Shown: positions 27,111 through 36,563, counted from the first letter of the stretch. The stretch: 64,000 bases of DNA from Candidatus Baltobacteraceae bacterium (GCA_035502855.1 DATJTX010000018.1:124001-188000), one strand, 5' to 3'. Numbers and translations are program-made. Notes: generated by a model not told the origin, from the sequence alone.

Positions 27111-28295
27111 CTGAACTTCCACACCATCGACGATCTCGACGTGCATGGCAAACGCGTGCTGGTGCGCGAGGATCTCAACGTGCCGATGGCCGGCGGAACG
27201 GTCGCGGATTTCACCCGCATCGATGCGGCGCTCCCGACCCTGCGCGCGTTGCGCGATCGTGGCGCGCGCGTGATCGTGCTTTCGCATCTTGGGCGTCCCG
27301 ACGGCAAGCCCGACCCGAAGTTTTCGCTGCGTCCGGTTGCGGCCGTGCTCGCTCAGCGTCTCGGCGTGCCGGTCGCGTTCGCGGAAGACTGCATGGGTCC
27401 CCCGGCGCGCGATGCCGCCGCGAAGCTCAAAGACGGCGACGTGCTGCTGCTCGAAAACGTGCGTTTCCACTCCGGCGAAGAGCAAAACGATCCCAGCTTC
27501 GCGCGCGAACTTGCGTCGCTCGGCGACCTCTACGTCGATGACGCGTTCGGTACGGCGCATCGCGCGCACGCCTCGACCGAAGCGCTCGCGCATCTGCTGC
27601 CCAATGCCGCCGGCTTGCTCATGCAAGCCGAGCTCAATGCGCTTACGCCCCTGATCGAACATCGGGAAATACCGTATGTCTGCGTGATCGGCGGAGCCAA
27701 GGTCAAAGACAAGATCGGCGTCTTCACCAACCTCATGAACAGGGTCGATTCGTTCTGTATCGGCGGTGGGATGGCCAACACGCTGCTCGCGGCGCGCGGC
27801 ACCAACGTCGGGCGCTCGCTCCGCGACGACGACCTCGAGCCGGCGCGCCGGATCATCGATTTGGCCGCGCACAGCGACGTCACGCTGCATCTACCGGTCG
27901 ACGCGGTGGTCTCGAGTTCGTTCGACGCCGACGATCAGGCGCACGCGGTCGACATCGAGGACGTCGGCGACTCCATGATCCTCGACATCGGGCCGCGTAC
28001 GGCACGCGCCTACGCTCAAGTCATCGCGCCCGCGTTCGAGATCGTGTTCAACGGTCCGATGGGCGTTTACGAAAAGCCGGCGTACCGCGCCGGCACCGCA
28101 GCCGTGGGCGGGGCGATCGCGCGCGCAACGCGCGACGGTGCAATCAGCGTCGTGGCCGGCGGCGATGCGGCAGCGGCGGCGCACATGCTCGGCTTCGCCG
28201 ACGCAATGACATACGTCTCGACCGGCGGCGGCGCGACGCTCGAATTCCTGGAGGGCCGCACGCTGCCAGGGGTCGCTGCACTGGAACACTCCTGA
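27111..28295 (+). CDS. pgk: Phosphoglycerate kinase, probably with a CTG start
   Basis: Makes ATP from 1,3-bisphosphoglycerate. Signatures: [63 protein letters not shown] and the C-terminal GGGDA-like [15 protein letters not shown]. The first usual start codon is GTG 27141, but that would remove the family N-terminus. Reading ten codons further upstream gives [16 protein letters not shown], which aligns with the normal TIxDxDLKGKRV opening, and begins at CTG 27111 directly after the gap stop, with AAGG upstream at 27098-27101. I annotate the CTG start (394 residues). It shares one base of stop/start with tpiA. Confidence 0.93.
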   Translation: MNFHTIDDLDVHGKRVLVREDLNVPMAGGTVADFTRIDAALPTLRALRDRGARVIVLSHLGRPDGKPDPKFSLRPVAAVLAQRLGVPVAFAEDCMGPPARDAAAKLKDGDVLLLENVRFHSGEEQNDPSFARELASLGDLYVDDAFGTAHRAHASTEALAHLLPNAAGLLMQAELNALTPLIEHREIPYVCVIGGAKVKDKIGVFTNLMNRVDSFCIGGGMANTLLAARGTNVGRSLRDDDLEPARRIIDLAAHSDVTLHLPVDAVVSSSFDADDQAHAVDIEDVGDSMILDIGPRTARAYAQVIAPAFEIVFNGPMGVYEKPAYRAGTAAVGGAIARATRDGAISVVAGGDAAAAAHMLGFADAMTYVSTGGGATLEFLEGRTLPGVAALEHS

Positions 28296-29047
28296 TGGCG
28301 CGTACTATCGTCGCGGGCAATTGGAAGATGCACAAGACCGCGGCGGAAACACGGGCCTATCTCGAGGCCTTCCTTCCGCTGGCGGCCCGAATCCCCGATC
28401 GGGTCGAAATCGTCATCGCGCCGCCGTTCACCGCGCTCGCCGCCGCGCATGACGTGCTGCGCGGACACCCGCGCGTCGCCCTCGGCGCGCAGAACGTCCA
28501 TTGGGAACTGCAGGGTGCGTTCACCGGCGAAATCTCGGTGTTGATGCTGCGCGAGTTCGGCGTGCGCTTTGCGATCGTCGGACATTCGGAGCGGCGAACG
28601 TTCTTCAACGAACTCGACCGCACGGTAAACCTCAAGGTCAAAACGCTGCTGGCGCACGGCGTCACGCCGATCGTCGCCGTCGGCGAAACCGAAGCCGAAC
28701 GCGCGGACGGTAAAACGATCGCGCGCGTAACCGCGCAAACGACGGCTGCGCTCGAAGGTTTGGATCGCGACGCGGTCGGGCGCGTCGTGCTCGCCTACGA
28801 ACCGATCTGGGCAATCGGAACCGGAGCGAATTGCGATCCCGTCGAAGCGAATCGCGTAATGAACGCCATCCGAGGCTCGCTGCGGGGTTTGAAGGACGTT
28901 CCGATTCTCTACGGCGGCAGCGTCAAGCCCGACAACGTCGGCGCGTATGCGGATCAGCCCGACATCAACGGCGGTCTGGTGGGCGGCGCCTCCCTCGATC
29001 CGCAGGCGTTCGCAACGCTGATCGAAGCCGCGGCCGCGCGTGGTTAA
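28295..29047 (+). CDS. tpiA: Triosephosphate isomerase
   Basis: Interconverts dihydroxyacetone phosphate and glyceraldehyde-3-phosphate. At 250 residues it is standard. AGNWKMHKT holds the substrate Asn and Lys, IVGHSERR the catalytic His, and AYEPIWAIGTG the catalytic Glu; the phosphate loop is YGGSVKPDNV and GGLVGGASLDP. Start ATG overlaps the pgk stop (TGATG) and its end overlaps gpmI by 8 bp, so the four genes are translationally linked. Confidence 0.97.
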   Translation: MARTIVAGNWKMHKTAAETRAYLEAFLPLAARIPDRVEIVIAPPFTALAAAHDVLRGHPRVALGAQNVHWELQGAFTGEISVLMLREFGVRFAIVGHSERRTFFNELDRTVNLKVKTLLAHGVTPIVAVGETEAERADGKTIARVTAQTTAALEGLDRDAVGRVVLAYEPIWAIGTGANCDPVEANRVMNAIRGSLRGLKDVPILYGGSVKPDNVGAYADQPDINGGLVGGASLDPQAFATLIEAAAARG

Positions 29048-30557
29048 ACCGCTCGTCCTCGCGATTCTCGACGGCTGGGGCTGCAGCGACTCGGCCCACG
29101 GGAACGCAATCGCCGCCGCCGATCTGCCGCACTGGCGCGCGTTTTTCGACCGGTATCCGTGGACCACGCTCGAAGCCTCGGGTGAAGCGGTCGGTCTTCC
29201 CAAGGGCATCATGGGCAACAGCGAGGTCGGACACATGAACATCGGCGCCGGCCGCGTCGTGCCGCAGGGCGTCGTCCTGATCGATGCCGACATCGCCTCG
29301 GGCGCGTTTGCGACCAACCCCACGCTGCTTCGGTGCATCGAGCACGTCAAGCGCGGCGGAACGAGCCTGCATCTGATGGGGCTGCTCTCCGACGGGCAGG
29401 TGCATAGCTCGATCACCCATCTCTTCGCGCTCGCCGACGCGGCCGTCGACGCGAGCGTTCCGTTCGCCGTGCACGCGTTCTTGGACGGGCGCGATACGCC
29501 GCCGCGTTCGGCCAAGGTCTACATCGAGCAGCTCGAGGAAAAGCTCGACTCGGTGGGGCGGCCCGGCTCGATCGCCTCGATAACCGGACGCTTCTACGCG
29601 ATGGATCGCGACAAGCGCTGGGAGCGCACCGACGCCGCGTTCAACATGCTCGTTCGCGGAGCGGCCGAACACCATGCCGCGAGCGCGCTCGAGGCGCTGG
29701 ACGAAGCGTACGCGCGCGGCGAGAGCGACGAGTTCGTGTTGCCCACCATCGTGGGGCCGACCCGCACCGTCGGAGACGGCGACGCCTGCATCTTCTTCAA
29801 CTTCCGCCCCGACCGTGCGCGCCAGCTCACCACGCGTTTCAACGAGTACGGCTGGAAGAACGGTCTCTTCGCGACGATGACCCAATACGACGAAACCTTC
29901 CCCAACCCGGTGCTCTTCGGTCCGCGTCCGCAATACGACACGTTCGGTGAGGTCCTCTCGCGCGCCGGGCTGCGGCAGTTACGGCTGGCCGAGACGGAAA
30001 AGTATGCGCACGTGACCTACTTCTTCAACGGCGGCCGCGAGGACGTCTTCCCCGGCGAGGATCGCGAACTGATTCCCTCCGATCGCAGCGTGCCGACCTA
30101 CGATCTCGCGCCCGCCATGCGCGCGCGGGAGATCACCGATTTCGCGGTGCATGACATCGAACGCGGCGGGCACGACGTGATCGTCATGAACTATGCCAAC
30201 GCCGACATGGTCGGGCATACAGGGAAATGGGAGCCGACGATCGAGGCCGTCGAGATCCTCGATGCGTGCCTGCAACGCTTGGCCGATGCGGTACTCAAAG
30301 CGGACGGCCTGCTGGCGATCACCGCCGATCACGGCAACGCCGAGGAAAAGCTCGACAAAAATGGTGCGCCGCTGACCGCGCACACGACCAACCCGGTTCC
30401 GTTTATCCTTGTGTCCAACCACCTGCACGGCCGGCTCAGCGCCGCCGGAAAGCTGGGTGATGTCGCCCCGACGCTGCTCGCACTCGCCGGACTACCGATA
30501 CCAGCCGCAATGACCGGAACGAATGTATATGACCGATCCGCGCTCGCCCAACGATAA
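29040..30557 (+). CDS. gpmI: 2,3-bisphosphoglycerate-independent phosphoglycerate mutase
   Basis: Converts 3- to 2-phosphoglycerate with two Mn2+ ions. The 505-residue protein has the metal/nucleophile motifs DGWG (D11) and GNSEVGHMNIGAG with the phosphorylated Ser61, plus NFRPDRARQLT, NYANADMVGHTGKWEPTIEA and ITADHGNAEEK. GTG 29040 overlaps tpiA. The end overlaps the next gene by 35 bp. It belongs to the same alkaline-phosphatase superfamily as DeoB at 7.4 kb. Lower glycolysis beyond this step (eno, pyk) is not in the window. Confidence 0.97.
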   Translation: MVKPLVLAILDGWGCSDSAHGNAIAAADLPHWRAFFDRYPWTTLEASGEAVGLPKGIMGNSEVGHMNIGAGRVVPQGVVLIDADIASGAFATNPTLLRCIEHVKRGGTSLHLMGLLSDGQVHSSITHLFALADAAVDASVPFAVHAFLDGRDTPPRSAKVYIEQLEEKLDSVGRPGSIASITGRFYAMDRDKRWERTDAAFNMLVRGAAEHHAASALEALDEAYARGESDEFVLPTIVGPTRTVGDGDACIFFNFRPDRARQLTTRFNEYGWKNGLFATMTQYDETFPNPVLFGPRPQYDTFGEVLSRAGLRQLRLAETEKYAHVTYFFNGGREDVFPGEDRELIPSDRSVPTYDLAPAMRAREITDFAVHDIERGGHDVIVMNYANADMVGHTGKWEPTIEAVEILDACLQRLADAVLKADGLLAITADHGNAEEKLDKNGAPLTAHTTNPVPFILVSNHLHGRLSAAGKLGDVAPTLLALAGLPIPAAMTGTNVYDRSALAQR

Positions 30558-31341
30558 ACTCCTTGCCGTCGATGCAACGCGTATCGACGACGCCGCCGGC
30601 GGCCGCATCGATGCCGCGATCGTACTCGGTAGCGGGCTTTCCTCCGCGCTGCGCGACCAGTTCAAGCACGTCGCGATCCCGTACGACACACTCTTGGGGA
30701 TGCCGGTCGCGTCGCTGCGGGGACACGCCGGCGAAGTGCTTGTCGGTACATGGAAGGGCCGGCGCATCGCTGCCTTCGCCGGACGGGTCCATCTCTATCA
30801 AGGTTTCTCGCCGACGCAGGTCACCGTGAGCATCCGCATGGCGCAGCTCGCCGGCGCGCGGATGGTCGTGCTGACGAACGCGGCCGGTTCGGTCACGCCG
30901 AAGGTCGAGCCGGGCGACATCATGCTGATCCGCGATCACATCAATCTCACCGGACGCAACCCGCTCACGGGATGGCCGCATGACAATCCCTTCGTCGACA
31001 TGAACGACGCGTATTCGGAGCGCTTGCGCGCGATCGTCAAAGCCGTTGCCAAACCGGAACATCGCCTACGCGAAGGCGTCTATGCGGGACTGCCCGGGCC
31101 CAGCTACGAGACCCCGGCCGAAGCGCAGTATCTGCGCACGATCGGGGCGGATGCGGTCGGGATGTCGACCGTACTCGAAACGATTCTCGCCCGTTTTCTC
31201 AGCCTCGGCGTCTTGGGCATGAGCATGATCACGAACGTCGTCGGCGCCCCGGGCACCAGGCACGTCGACGTGACCGAGCACGGCGTGCAGACGGGCCCCT
31301 TGCTTGCCGATCTTCTGGGGCGCTTTTTCGAGAAAATTTGA
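30523..31341 (+). CDS. punA: Purine nucleoside phosphorylase, trimeric type
   Basis: Splits purine nucleosides with phosphate to base and (deoxy)ribose-1-phosphate. Motifs of the PNP/MTAP class: IVLGSGLSSAL, FAGRVHLYQGFSP, TNAAGSVTPKVEPGDIMLI, DHINLTGRNPLTGW, LPGPSYETPAE and ITNVVGAPGTRHVDVTEHG. In the last motif the residue region that separates inosine/guanosine enzymes from MTA phosphorylases contains Asn-Val, typical of the former. Starts at ATG 30523 or the ATG two codons later, inside gpmI. Its product can be isomerised by DeoB (7.4 kb) and enter the sugar pathway encoded just upstream. Confidence 0.93.
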   Translation: MYMTDPRSPNDKLLAVDATRIDDAAGGRIDAAIVLGSGLSSALRDQFKHVAIPYDTLLGMPVASLRGHAGEVLVGTWKGRRIAAFAGRVHLYQGFSPTQVTVSIRMAQLAGARMVVLTNAAGSVTPKVEPGDIMLIRDHINLTGRNPLTGWPHDNPFVDMNDAYSERLRAIVKAVAKPEHRLREGVYAGLPGPSYETPAEAQYLRTIGADAVGMSTVLETILARFLSLGVLGMSMITNVVGAPGTRHVDVTEHGVQTGPLLADLLGRFFEKI

Positions 31342-31422
31342 GTTTCTCTTAGGGCTTTCTCATACGGCGTCAAGCAGGCTGTCAGGATCCCCCGGCATAC
31401 TTGGCCGTGGAGGAACGGCTCA

Positions 31423-31542
31423 ATGTTCAAGCACCTGCGAACGGCGTCTGAAGAAATACTCCTGGCCGAAGCCCTGATCTATTTCGTCTTCATCGGGACG
31501 CTCACGCTGGCGGCCACGCTCGCGACGTCCCTCATAAAGTAA
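31423..31542 (+). CDS. Predicted 39-residue single-pass membrane peptide
   Basis: ATG 31423 to TAA 31542 encodes 39 residues: a basic start (MFKHLRTASEE) and one hydrophobic helix (about residues 13-36, AEALIYFVFIGTLTLAATLA). A GGAGG ribosome site lies 9 bases upstream (31409-31413 area). It stands between punA and the convergent TonB receptor gene, with an 81-bp leader in which I see no clear promoter. Function unknown; small membrane peptides of this kind are usually accessory subunits or regulators. Confidence 0.55.
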   Translation: MFKHLRTASEEILLAEALIYFVFIGTLTLAATLATSLIK

Positions 31543-31545
31543 GAC

Positions 31546-34359
31546 CTACGGCGCGGCCCCGTAGCTGCGCACGACCATGACGCGCACCGTCGTCGGACCG
31601 TATGGCACATCCGCCTTGAGCCCGACCTGACCGGTGACGAGCGGCGCGTAGATCGCTCCCGAATTTACACCATAGAGCGCGTACGGCAGCGCGTTCGAGC
31701 CGAAGAGGTTATCGACCGAGACCTGCAGTGCCGTGTGGGTCGCGATCGGCTGACGAAACGTCGCATGGCCGACGAAGTACGCCGGGATGTTGAACATGTT
31801 GTCCGAGCCGTAGTACGTCAGGCCGAGCGAGGCGTACTGACCGTAGCTGCCACGGCGATGAATCTCGGCATAGCCCATCGAGTAGGCCTCGCTCTTGTTC
31901 GAGATGTTGCTGTAGCCCGGACCGCTCGAGATGTAGTTGATACCGGGAATCACGCCGAGGTTCGTCTCGTACTGACCGGCTGACGTCGCGTAGAAGTTGC
32001 CGGGGATATTGTACGCATAGGCGCGCTCGAGGTCGCCGGAGATCGTGTAGCCGTAACCAACCGGCGGATCGCGATGCAGCCCCATTTCAATTCCCTCATC
32101 GCGGCTTTGCGCGAGGTTCCCGTTCGTGCTCGTGTAGACCTCATACGGCGTGCCGTCGTACGTATACGTCGTCCCCGTATCGGTGATCTTGGCCAGGAAT
32201 TGATTCCAGATATTCGTGAGGTAGAGGTCGACCGAGAGGATGTTTCCGTGCGGCAAGCGCGCATCGCCGCCGATGTCGTAGGCGAAGGCTGTCTCGGGTC
32301 TGAGCGTGCCCGAGTTCACCGGAACGGTAACGGTATCGCCGACGGCGCCGCCTGCCGCCAAGACCTCTTCGGCGGTCTCGGTGTTGTTGTCGATCAGCGA
32401 CGGATACGGCGGTGCGATCGACGAACCCGTCGAGAGGCGTAGTGCGAGATCGGGATCCGGACGGTAGACGAAGCCGAGGCGCGGATCGTCGTGCGTCGAC
32501 GTGACGGTCGAGAAGTCGAACGACGTGTCGGTCGGTGCGGTCGGCGCGAACGTTGAACGATAGATGTTGTAGTAGTTGGCGAGCGTCAGCTGCGCCTTAT
32601 CACCGAGTTGGAACACGTCGCGCAGGAGCCAATTGTCCATATCTTGGCGCGTGCCCGGTGCAATCGAATATTGCACGGCGCCGGTGCCCGGCGCGATCTT
32701 GTATGACTGGGTCAAGCTCGTGTCCATGTCGTACGCAGCCGTGAGGATATCGTCGGTACCGATGGGGTGATCGTACTCGAACGAGCTGCCGCGCAGGTGA
32801 TCGAAGTCACCCATGCTGTCGACGTATGCACTCGAATCGGGAATGGTGACCTGCGCGGTCTGTCCGTTGAAGGTCGTCGGCGTGCCGGCGAGCTTGACGG
32901 TGCCGAAGAGCTGAAGCGGTGTCGTGTAAGAGCCGGCGGGATCCGAGCTGTCCGAGTATGTCGGACGCTCGAGCACGGCGGCGTACCAGCGCGCCAGGAG
33001 CGTGTCGTTGCCGAGCGCGGTGCGAAACTCGCTTTCGAACATCGGCTCGTTATCAATTACGTTCTGATTCGGCAGCGTCGTCGTTTCGTTCAGTAAGAAC
33101 TGTCCGCCGTTCGCGAACGGCGTTCCGGCTGCACTGTACGATAGACCCGGCGTAAAGGTCGAGTAGATCTGCGAGAGGCCCGCGGCCGGACCGTCGTACT
33201 CACCCTGAATGCCGATGTACCCCGCGGTCAGTGTGGTCGTGTTCGAGAAATGATACGCGAGCTTGGCAAGTTCGCCGTTGCTCTGGTAACTCGAGGTCAC
33301 GTTCTGGCAGCAAGCGACGAGCGTCGTGTAGGCAGCCGCGGGATTGCTCCCCTTGATCGAGCCCGGCACCGGATACGGGCCGCTATAACCCGCCGGCGCC
33401 GTCGAGCTGATCGTCGAGGATGCAGCCGCGCCGTTGACCTTCGATCCGCTCGGGAGCGTGACGTAGGTCGGATAGTCGTCGAGCGGGCCGTTGGTACCGC
33501 TGCGCACGAGCGCAACGAGATATCCAACTTTCCCGATCGTGTCCGAGAGGCGCAGCTCGGCGAACGCGCCCTGCTGGTTGTCGATGCCGGCGATCAGCGT
33601 GTCGTGTGTCGTCAGCGTCGGCAATCCCGTGACGAAATTCAGGGTGCCTCCGATGCCGTAGTTGATCTCGTTCGCATACGCCGTCGGCCCCTTGATGATT
33701 TCGACGTCATTGAAGAGCAGCGAGTTCACCAGCGGCGTGTCGTAGTCGCCGCTTTTGCCGGCGATGAGGGGAAAGCCGTCGATCAGGTTCGACTTCTCCC
33801 AGTCAAAGGCGCCGCGCAAGTTCGGCGAGGTGATCGAACCCGGCGCGCTACCGTTCGCCGAGTCGGGACGGTTCGAGACGACGCCCGGGACCTCGTCGAT
33901 CACGTGACCGATATTCAGCTGTCCCTGGTCGACGAAGTTCTGCTGCGAGAGCGTTTCAATCGCGGTCGCGCTGGTGTTGAAGGACGACCCGGCGCTCGTC
34001 TGGACCGATGCGATCTGCTTCATCGTGTCGAGCGAGCGCGCCGTCAGCACGACAGTGAGCGCGACAGCGCTCGGCACGCTCACGCCGGCAAACGACCAGC
34101 TGACGAATCCACCCTTCACGACCGTCACCTCGTACGTGCCGGCCGGAACGTTCGCGATCGAAAAATCACCGTGTGCATCGGTTCGTACTTGCGCAGCACG
34201 CGCCGGCCGAATGGACACGCTCGCACCCGCAACCGGAATGCCGCCGGCATTACGTACGGCTCCCCTGATCGTGCCGGTCGTTTGTGCTTGTGAGGGTACG
34301 ATCGTGCTCGCGAGAAAGGTAACGATTAGTAAAAGCCGCACTAGTCTTTTCGTGCTCAT
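31546..34359 (-). CDS. TonB-dependent outer-membrane receptor with N-terminal carboxypeptidase-like domain
   Basis: A 937-residue outer-membrane receptor. Signal peptide 1-25 (STIVPSQAQ), then a carboxypeptidase-regulatory-like Ig domain (about 28-105; IRGAVRNAGGIPVAGASVSI, GDFSIANVPAGTYEVTV). The plug domain (about 125-245) includes LNIGHVIDEVPGVVSNRP and FNDVEIIKGPTAYANEI. The remainder is beta-barrel. An exposed loop has a Cys-Cys pair (VACCQNVTSSY). It begins head to head with a second, shorter receptor at 34352, whose loop has a similar Cys-Cys. No iron-uptake partner genes (TonB, ExbB, ABC transporter) are nearby, so the ligand, possibly a sugar or siderophore, is unknown. Confidence 0.88.
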   Translation of the reverse strand: MSTKRLVRLLLIVTFLASTIVPSQAQTTGTIRGAVRNAGGIPVAGASVSIRPARAAQVRTDAHGDFSIANVPAGTYEVTVVKGGFVSWSFAGVSVPSAVALTVVLTARSLDTMKQIASVQTSAGSSFNTSATAIETLSQQNFVDQGQLNIGHVIDEVPGVVSNRPDSANGSAPGSITSPNLRGAFDWEKSNLIDGFPLIAGKSGDYDTPLVNSLLFNDVEIIKGPTAYANEINYGIGGTLNFVTGLPTLTTHDTLIAGIDNQQGAFAELRLSDTIGKVGYLVALVRSGTNGPLDDYPTYVTLPSGSKVNGAAASSTISSTAPAGYSGPYPVPGSIKGSNPAAAYTTLVACCQNVTSSYQSNGELAKLAYHFSNTTTLTAGYIGIQGEYDGPAAGLSQIYSTFTPGLSYSAAGTPFANGGQFLLNETTTLPNQNVIDNEPMFESEFRTALGNDTLLARWYAAVLERPTYSDSSDPAGSYTTPLQLFGTVKLAGTPTTFNGQTAQVTIPDSSAYVDSMGDFDHLRGSSFEYDHPIGTDDILTAAYDMDTSLTQSYKIAPGTGAVQYSIAPGTRQDMDNWLLRDVFQLGDKAQLTLANYYNIYRSTFAPTAPTDTSFDFSTVTSTHDDPRLGFVYRPDPDLALRLSTGSSIAPPYPSLIDNNTETAEEVLAAGGAVGDTVTVPVNSGTLRPETAFAYDIGGDARLPHGNILSVDLYLTNIWNQFLAKITDTGTTYTYDGTPYEVYTSTNGNLAQSRDEGIEMGLHRDPPVGYGYTISGDLERAYAYNIPGNFYATSAGQYETNLGVIPGINYISSGPGYSNISNKSEAYSMGYAEIHRRGSYGQYASLGLTYYGSDNMFNIPAYFVGHATFRQPIATHTALQVSVDNLFGSNALPYALYGVNSGAIYAPLVTGQVGLKADVPYGPTTVRVMVVRSYGAAP

Positions 34360-36427
34360 CCGCTCTCTCTTTGCCTTCCTGGTTTTGTTTTGCTATCCGC
34401 TTTACGCGAGTGCGGCTGCGACTCTTGTCGTAACCGTTACCAACGGCGACCGGCAACCAATCAGTGGCGCGCAGGTCGTCGTTGCCACCGATCCGGCACA
34501 GCGAGACGTCACCGACGCTCGCGGAACCGTACGGGTGCGAGTGCCCCAAACGGGTGCGTTTGCCCTGCGAGTTAGCGCCAGCGGTTACCGCTCGTTTTCG
34601 GAAATCCTTCGTGGGACCGATCAAAAGTCGATCACGGTGACGCTCGAGCCCTCGGCCGGGTCGCTGCACGTGATCGGATCCGTCACCGGACACGCGCGCA
34701 CGCCGTTCAATGCAACGCCTGTGGCACAGAAGGTCTATCCGCGCGAAGCCTATCGCGATCAGGGCCAACCCGACGTCTCGAGCGTCATGAATCAGACGCC
34801 CGGCGCCTTGGCGCTCACGAATACCGGCACGAATACGGACACGCCGCTCGCGCCCTCGTTCCCGTCGGTGCGCAACGGGCTTCCGTTCGAGACGCCGGTT
34901 TTGATCGACGGCGAGCCGATCGTCACGCCGAGCGGCACGCTCGATTTGAGCCTCTTACCGACGTACGTGCTGCAAGAAGTCGAGATCGTCAAAGGCGCGG
35001 GCGACATCGCGGACGCCGGCGGCGGCGTCGGCGGCGCGATCAATTTTCGTACCGCCGACCCGACGCTCGGACAACGTGGAACCTTCGAGACCGAAGGTGA
35101 TTCGCACGGCGGTTCGTTCACCGATCTCGCATACGACGGCACCGAACCGGGCGGTGCACTTGCCTACGCCTCGATGTTCTCGGTGGACGGCTCTCCTTGC
35201 TGCGGCTCCGATCCGAGCAATTACACACGCAAGGCGATTCTGGTGAAGTTGAGGAGCACACCGTCAGCCGGACTTTCGATCAGCGGAACGGTACTGACCG
35301 TCTCCCTCGATCGCTCGCTCGATTCGATCTACGGACTTCCCGGTTTCGGGTACGAGCATCTCGGCTTCGGCGATCTGGCAGCCTCGCTCGATCGCGGCAA
35401 CGACGCGTTTTCGGTCCACGCGTTCGTAGCGCAAACCCAACAGGGCCTGGTTTCGCCGGCCCTGATCGCCACGCCGGCGGACAACGAAAGCGGGGTAACG
35501 CTTGCCTGGGAGCATGCCGGCGGCAAGCTCGCCTTTGATACGAGCGGGCGCGTGCTGGATGCGAGCCTGGTCGGCACGAACGAAACCGAAACGCAGTCGA
35601 ACGCGCGCGAGAGCGTGACGTATAAACCCGATGCACGGAACGAATTCGATCTCTCCGGTGAGCTCAACGCCGATCGCACGTATCGCGGAACGCTCGATGC
35701 ACCCGCCGCGCGCGCCGGTTATTCGTACGAATTGTCGAGTGGGCTGGCCCTTCGCGCGTCTTATGGGACCAGCGCCGTCCTCCCGCCGCTCGAAGCCGTC
35801 AATACCATCGACGTAATCGAACGTGCGACCGGTGGTGATCTCGGCCTCGAATGGCGGCTGCGCGGCGGAAGCACCACGCTCTCGGCCGACCTCTACCGCA
35901 ACGCGACGCAAGGCGTGTACGCATTCGATTTCGGAAACTATACCAACGGACCGCCGATGATCGAGAGCGGCGCAGAATTCACACTCCAGCAGTTCAAGCG
36001 TGTCGGCATGGGCTTCATCGCGGCGCTCTCGCTGCCGCGCACGTACGCGTGGGGAGATACGGGGACCACCGCTTACGACGATCAAAACATCGGGTATGGC
36101 GAGATCGCGCCGTTCCGCATCCCGTACGCGCAAGGTTACGCGGAGATCAGCTACAAATGGCCGCACGGTTCGCGCGCATCGCTCGGCGCGCTCTATGTCG
36201 GCTCGAACAACGCCTACGGCGCGCCCGCATTCGAGACGCTCAACAGCAACCTCGAGCTCTCGCTCGGCTCGCGCGCGAAACTACAGTTCTCGGCCCAGAA
36301 CCTCACCGATGCACTGGCGAATCGCGTGCCGGTCTTCGCACCGATGCCGCAGTACGGCCTGGTGCCGTTCACGCTGCGCTTCATGTTCCGTCAATCCTTC
36401 GGCACCGGCTCGCTCTACGAACACTAG
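34352..36427 (+). CDS. Second TonB-dependent receptor-like protein, paralogue of the divergent gene
   Basis: A protein of about 691 residues with the same order: signal peptide (RSLFAFLVLFCYPLYASA), carboxypeptidase-like domain (ISGAQVVVATDPAQRDV ... GTVRVRVPQTGAFALRV), plug (VSSVMNQTPGALALTNTG, YVLQEVEIVKGAGDIADAGG), and barrel. A loop has SPCCGSDPSNYTRKAILVKL, matching the CC region of the larger receptor. It is about 250 residues shorter, mostly in the barrel. The start is uncertain: GTG 34352 keeps a good signal peptide but overlaps the divergent start codon by 8 bp and lacks a clear ribosome site; an in-frame extension upstream would run inside the other gene. Confidence 0.82.
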   Translation: MLIRSLFAFLVLFCYPLYASAAATLVVTVTNGDRQPISGAQVVVATDPAQRDVTDARGTVRVRVPQTGAFALRVSASGYRSFSEILRGTDQKSITVTLEPSAGSLHVIGSVTGHARTPFNATPVAQKVYPREAYRDQGQPDVSSVMNQTPGALALTNTGTNTDTPLAPSFPSVRNGLPFETPVLIDGEPIVTPSGTLDLSLLPTYVLQEVEIVKGAGDIADAGGGVGGAINFRTADPTLGQRGTFETEGDSHGGSFTDLAYDGTEPGGALAYASMFSVDGSPCCGSDPSNYTRKAILVKLRSTPSAGLSISGTVLTVSLDRSLDSIYGLPGFGYEHLGFGDLAASLDRGNDAFSVHAFVAQTQQGLVSPALIATPADNESGVTLAWEHAGGKLAFDTSGRVLDASLVGTNETETQSNARESVTYKPDARNEFDLSGELNADRTYRGTLDAPAARAGYSYELSSGLALRASYGTSAVLPPLEAVNTIDVIERATGGDLGLEWRLRGGSTTLSADLYRNATQGVYAFDFGNYTNGPPMIESGAEFTLQQFKRVGMGFIAALSLPRTYAWGDTGTTAYDDQNIGYGEIAPFRIPYAQGYAEISYKWPHGSRASLGALYVGSNNAYGAPAFETLNSNLELSLGSRAKLQFSAQNLTDALANRVPVFAPMPQYGLVPFTLRFMFRQSFGTGSLYEH

Positions 36428-36453
36428 CCAGACTTTATCGGTCAAAGTTAAAA

Positions 36454-36554
36454 CTTTGCCCGCTAAAGTCGCGCGGCTTCGCTACGCTACGCTCGCGCAG
36501 CTCTAGCTATCGCTCGAAGTTAAGCTTTGCCCGCTAAAGTCGCGCGGCTTCGCT
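36454..36554. repeat. Two direct copies of a 30-bp repeat
   Basis: The 30-bp word starting ctttgcccgctaaagtcgcg and ending cggcttcgct is found at 36454-36483 and again at 36525-36554, 71 bp apart, in the gap between the convergent receptor and O-mannosyltransferase genes. A tcgctacgct word between them is also doubled. Confidence 0.85.
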
Positions 36555-36563
36555 CGCGCAGGT

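Noticed and set aside
33974-34351. N-terminal extension of the smaller TonB receptor
   Set aside because: These codons are the antisense of the larger receptor's signal and Ig-like region; the signal peptide begins at 34352.
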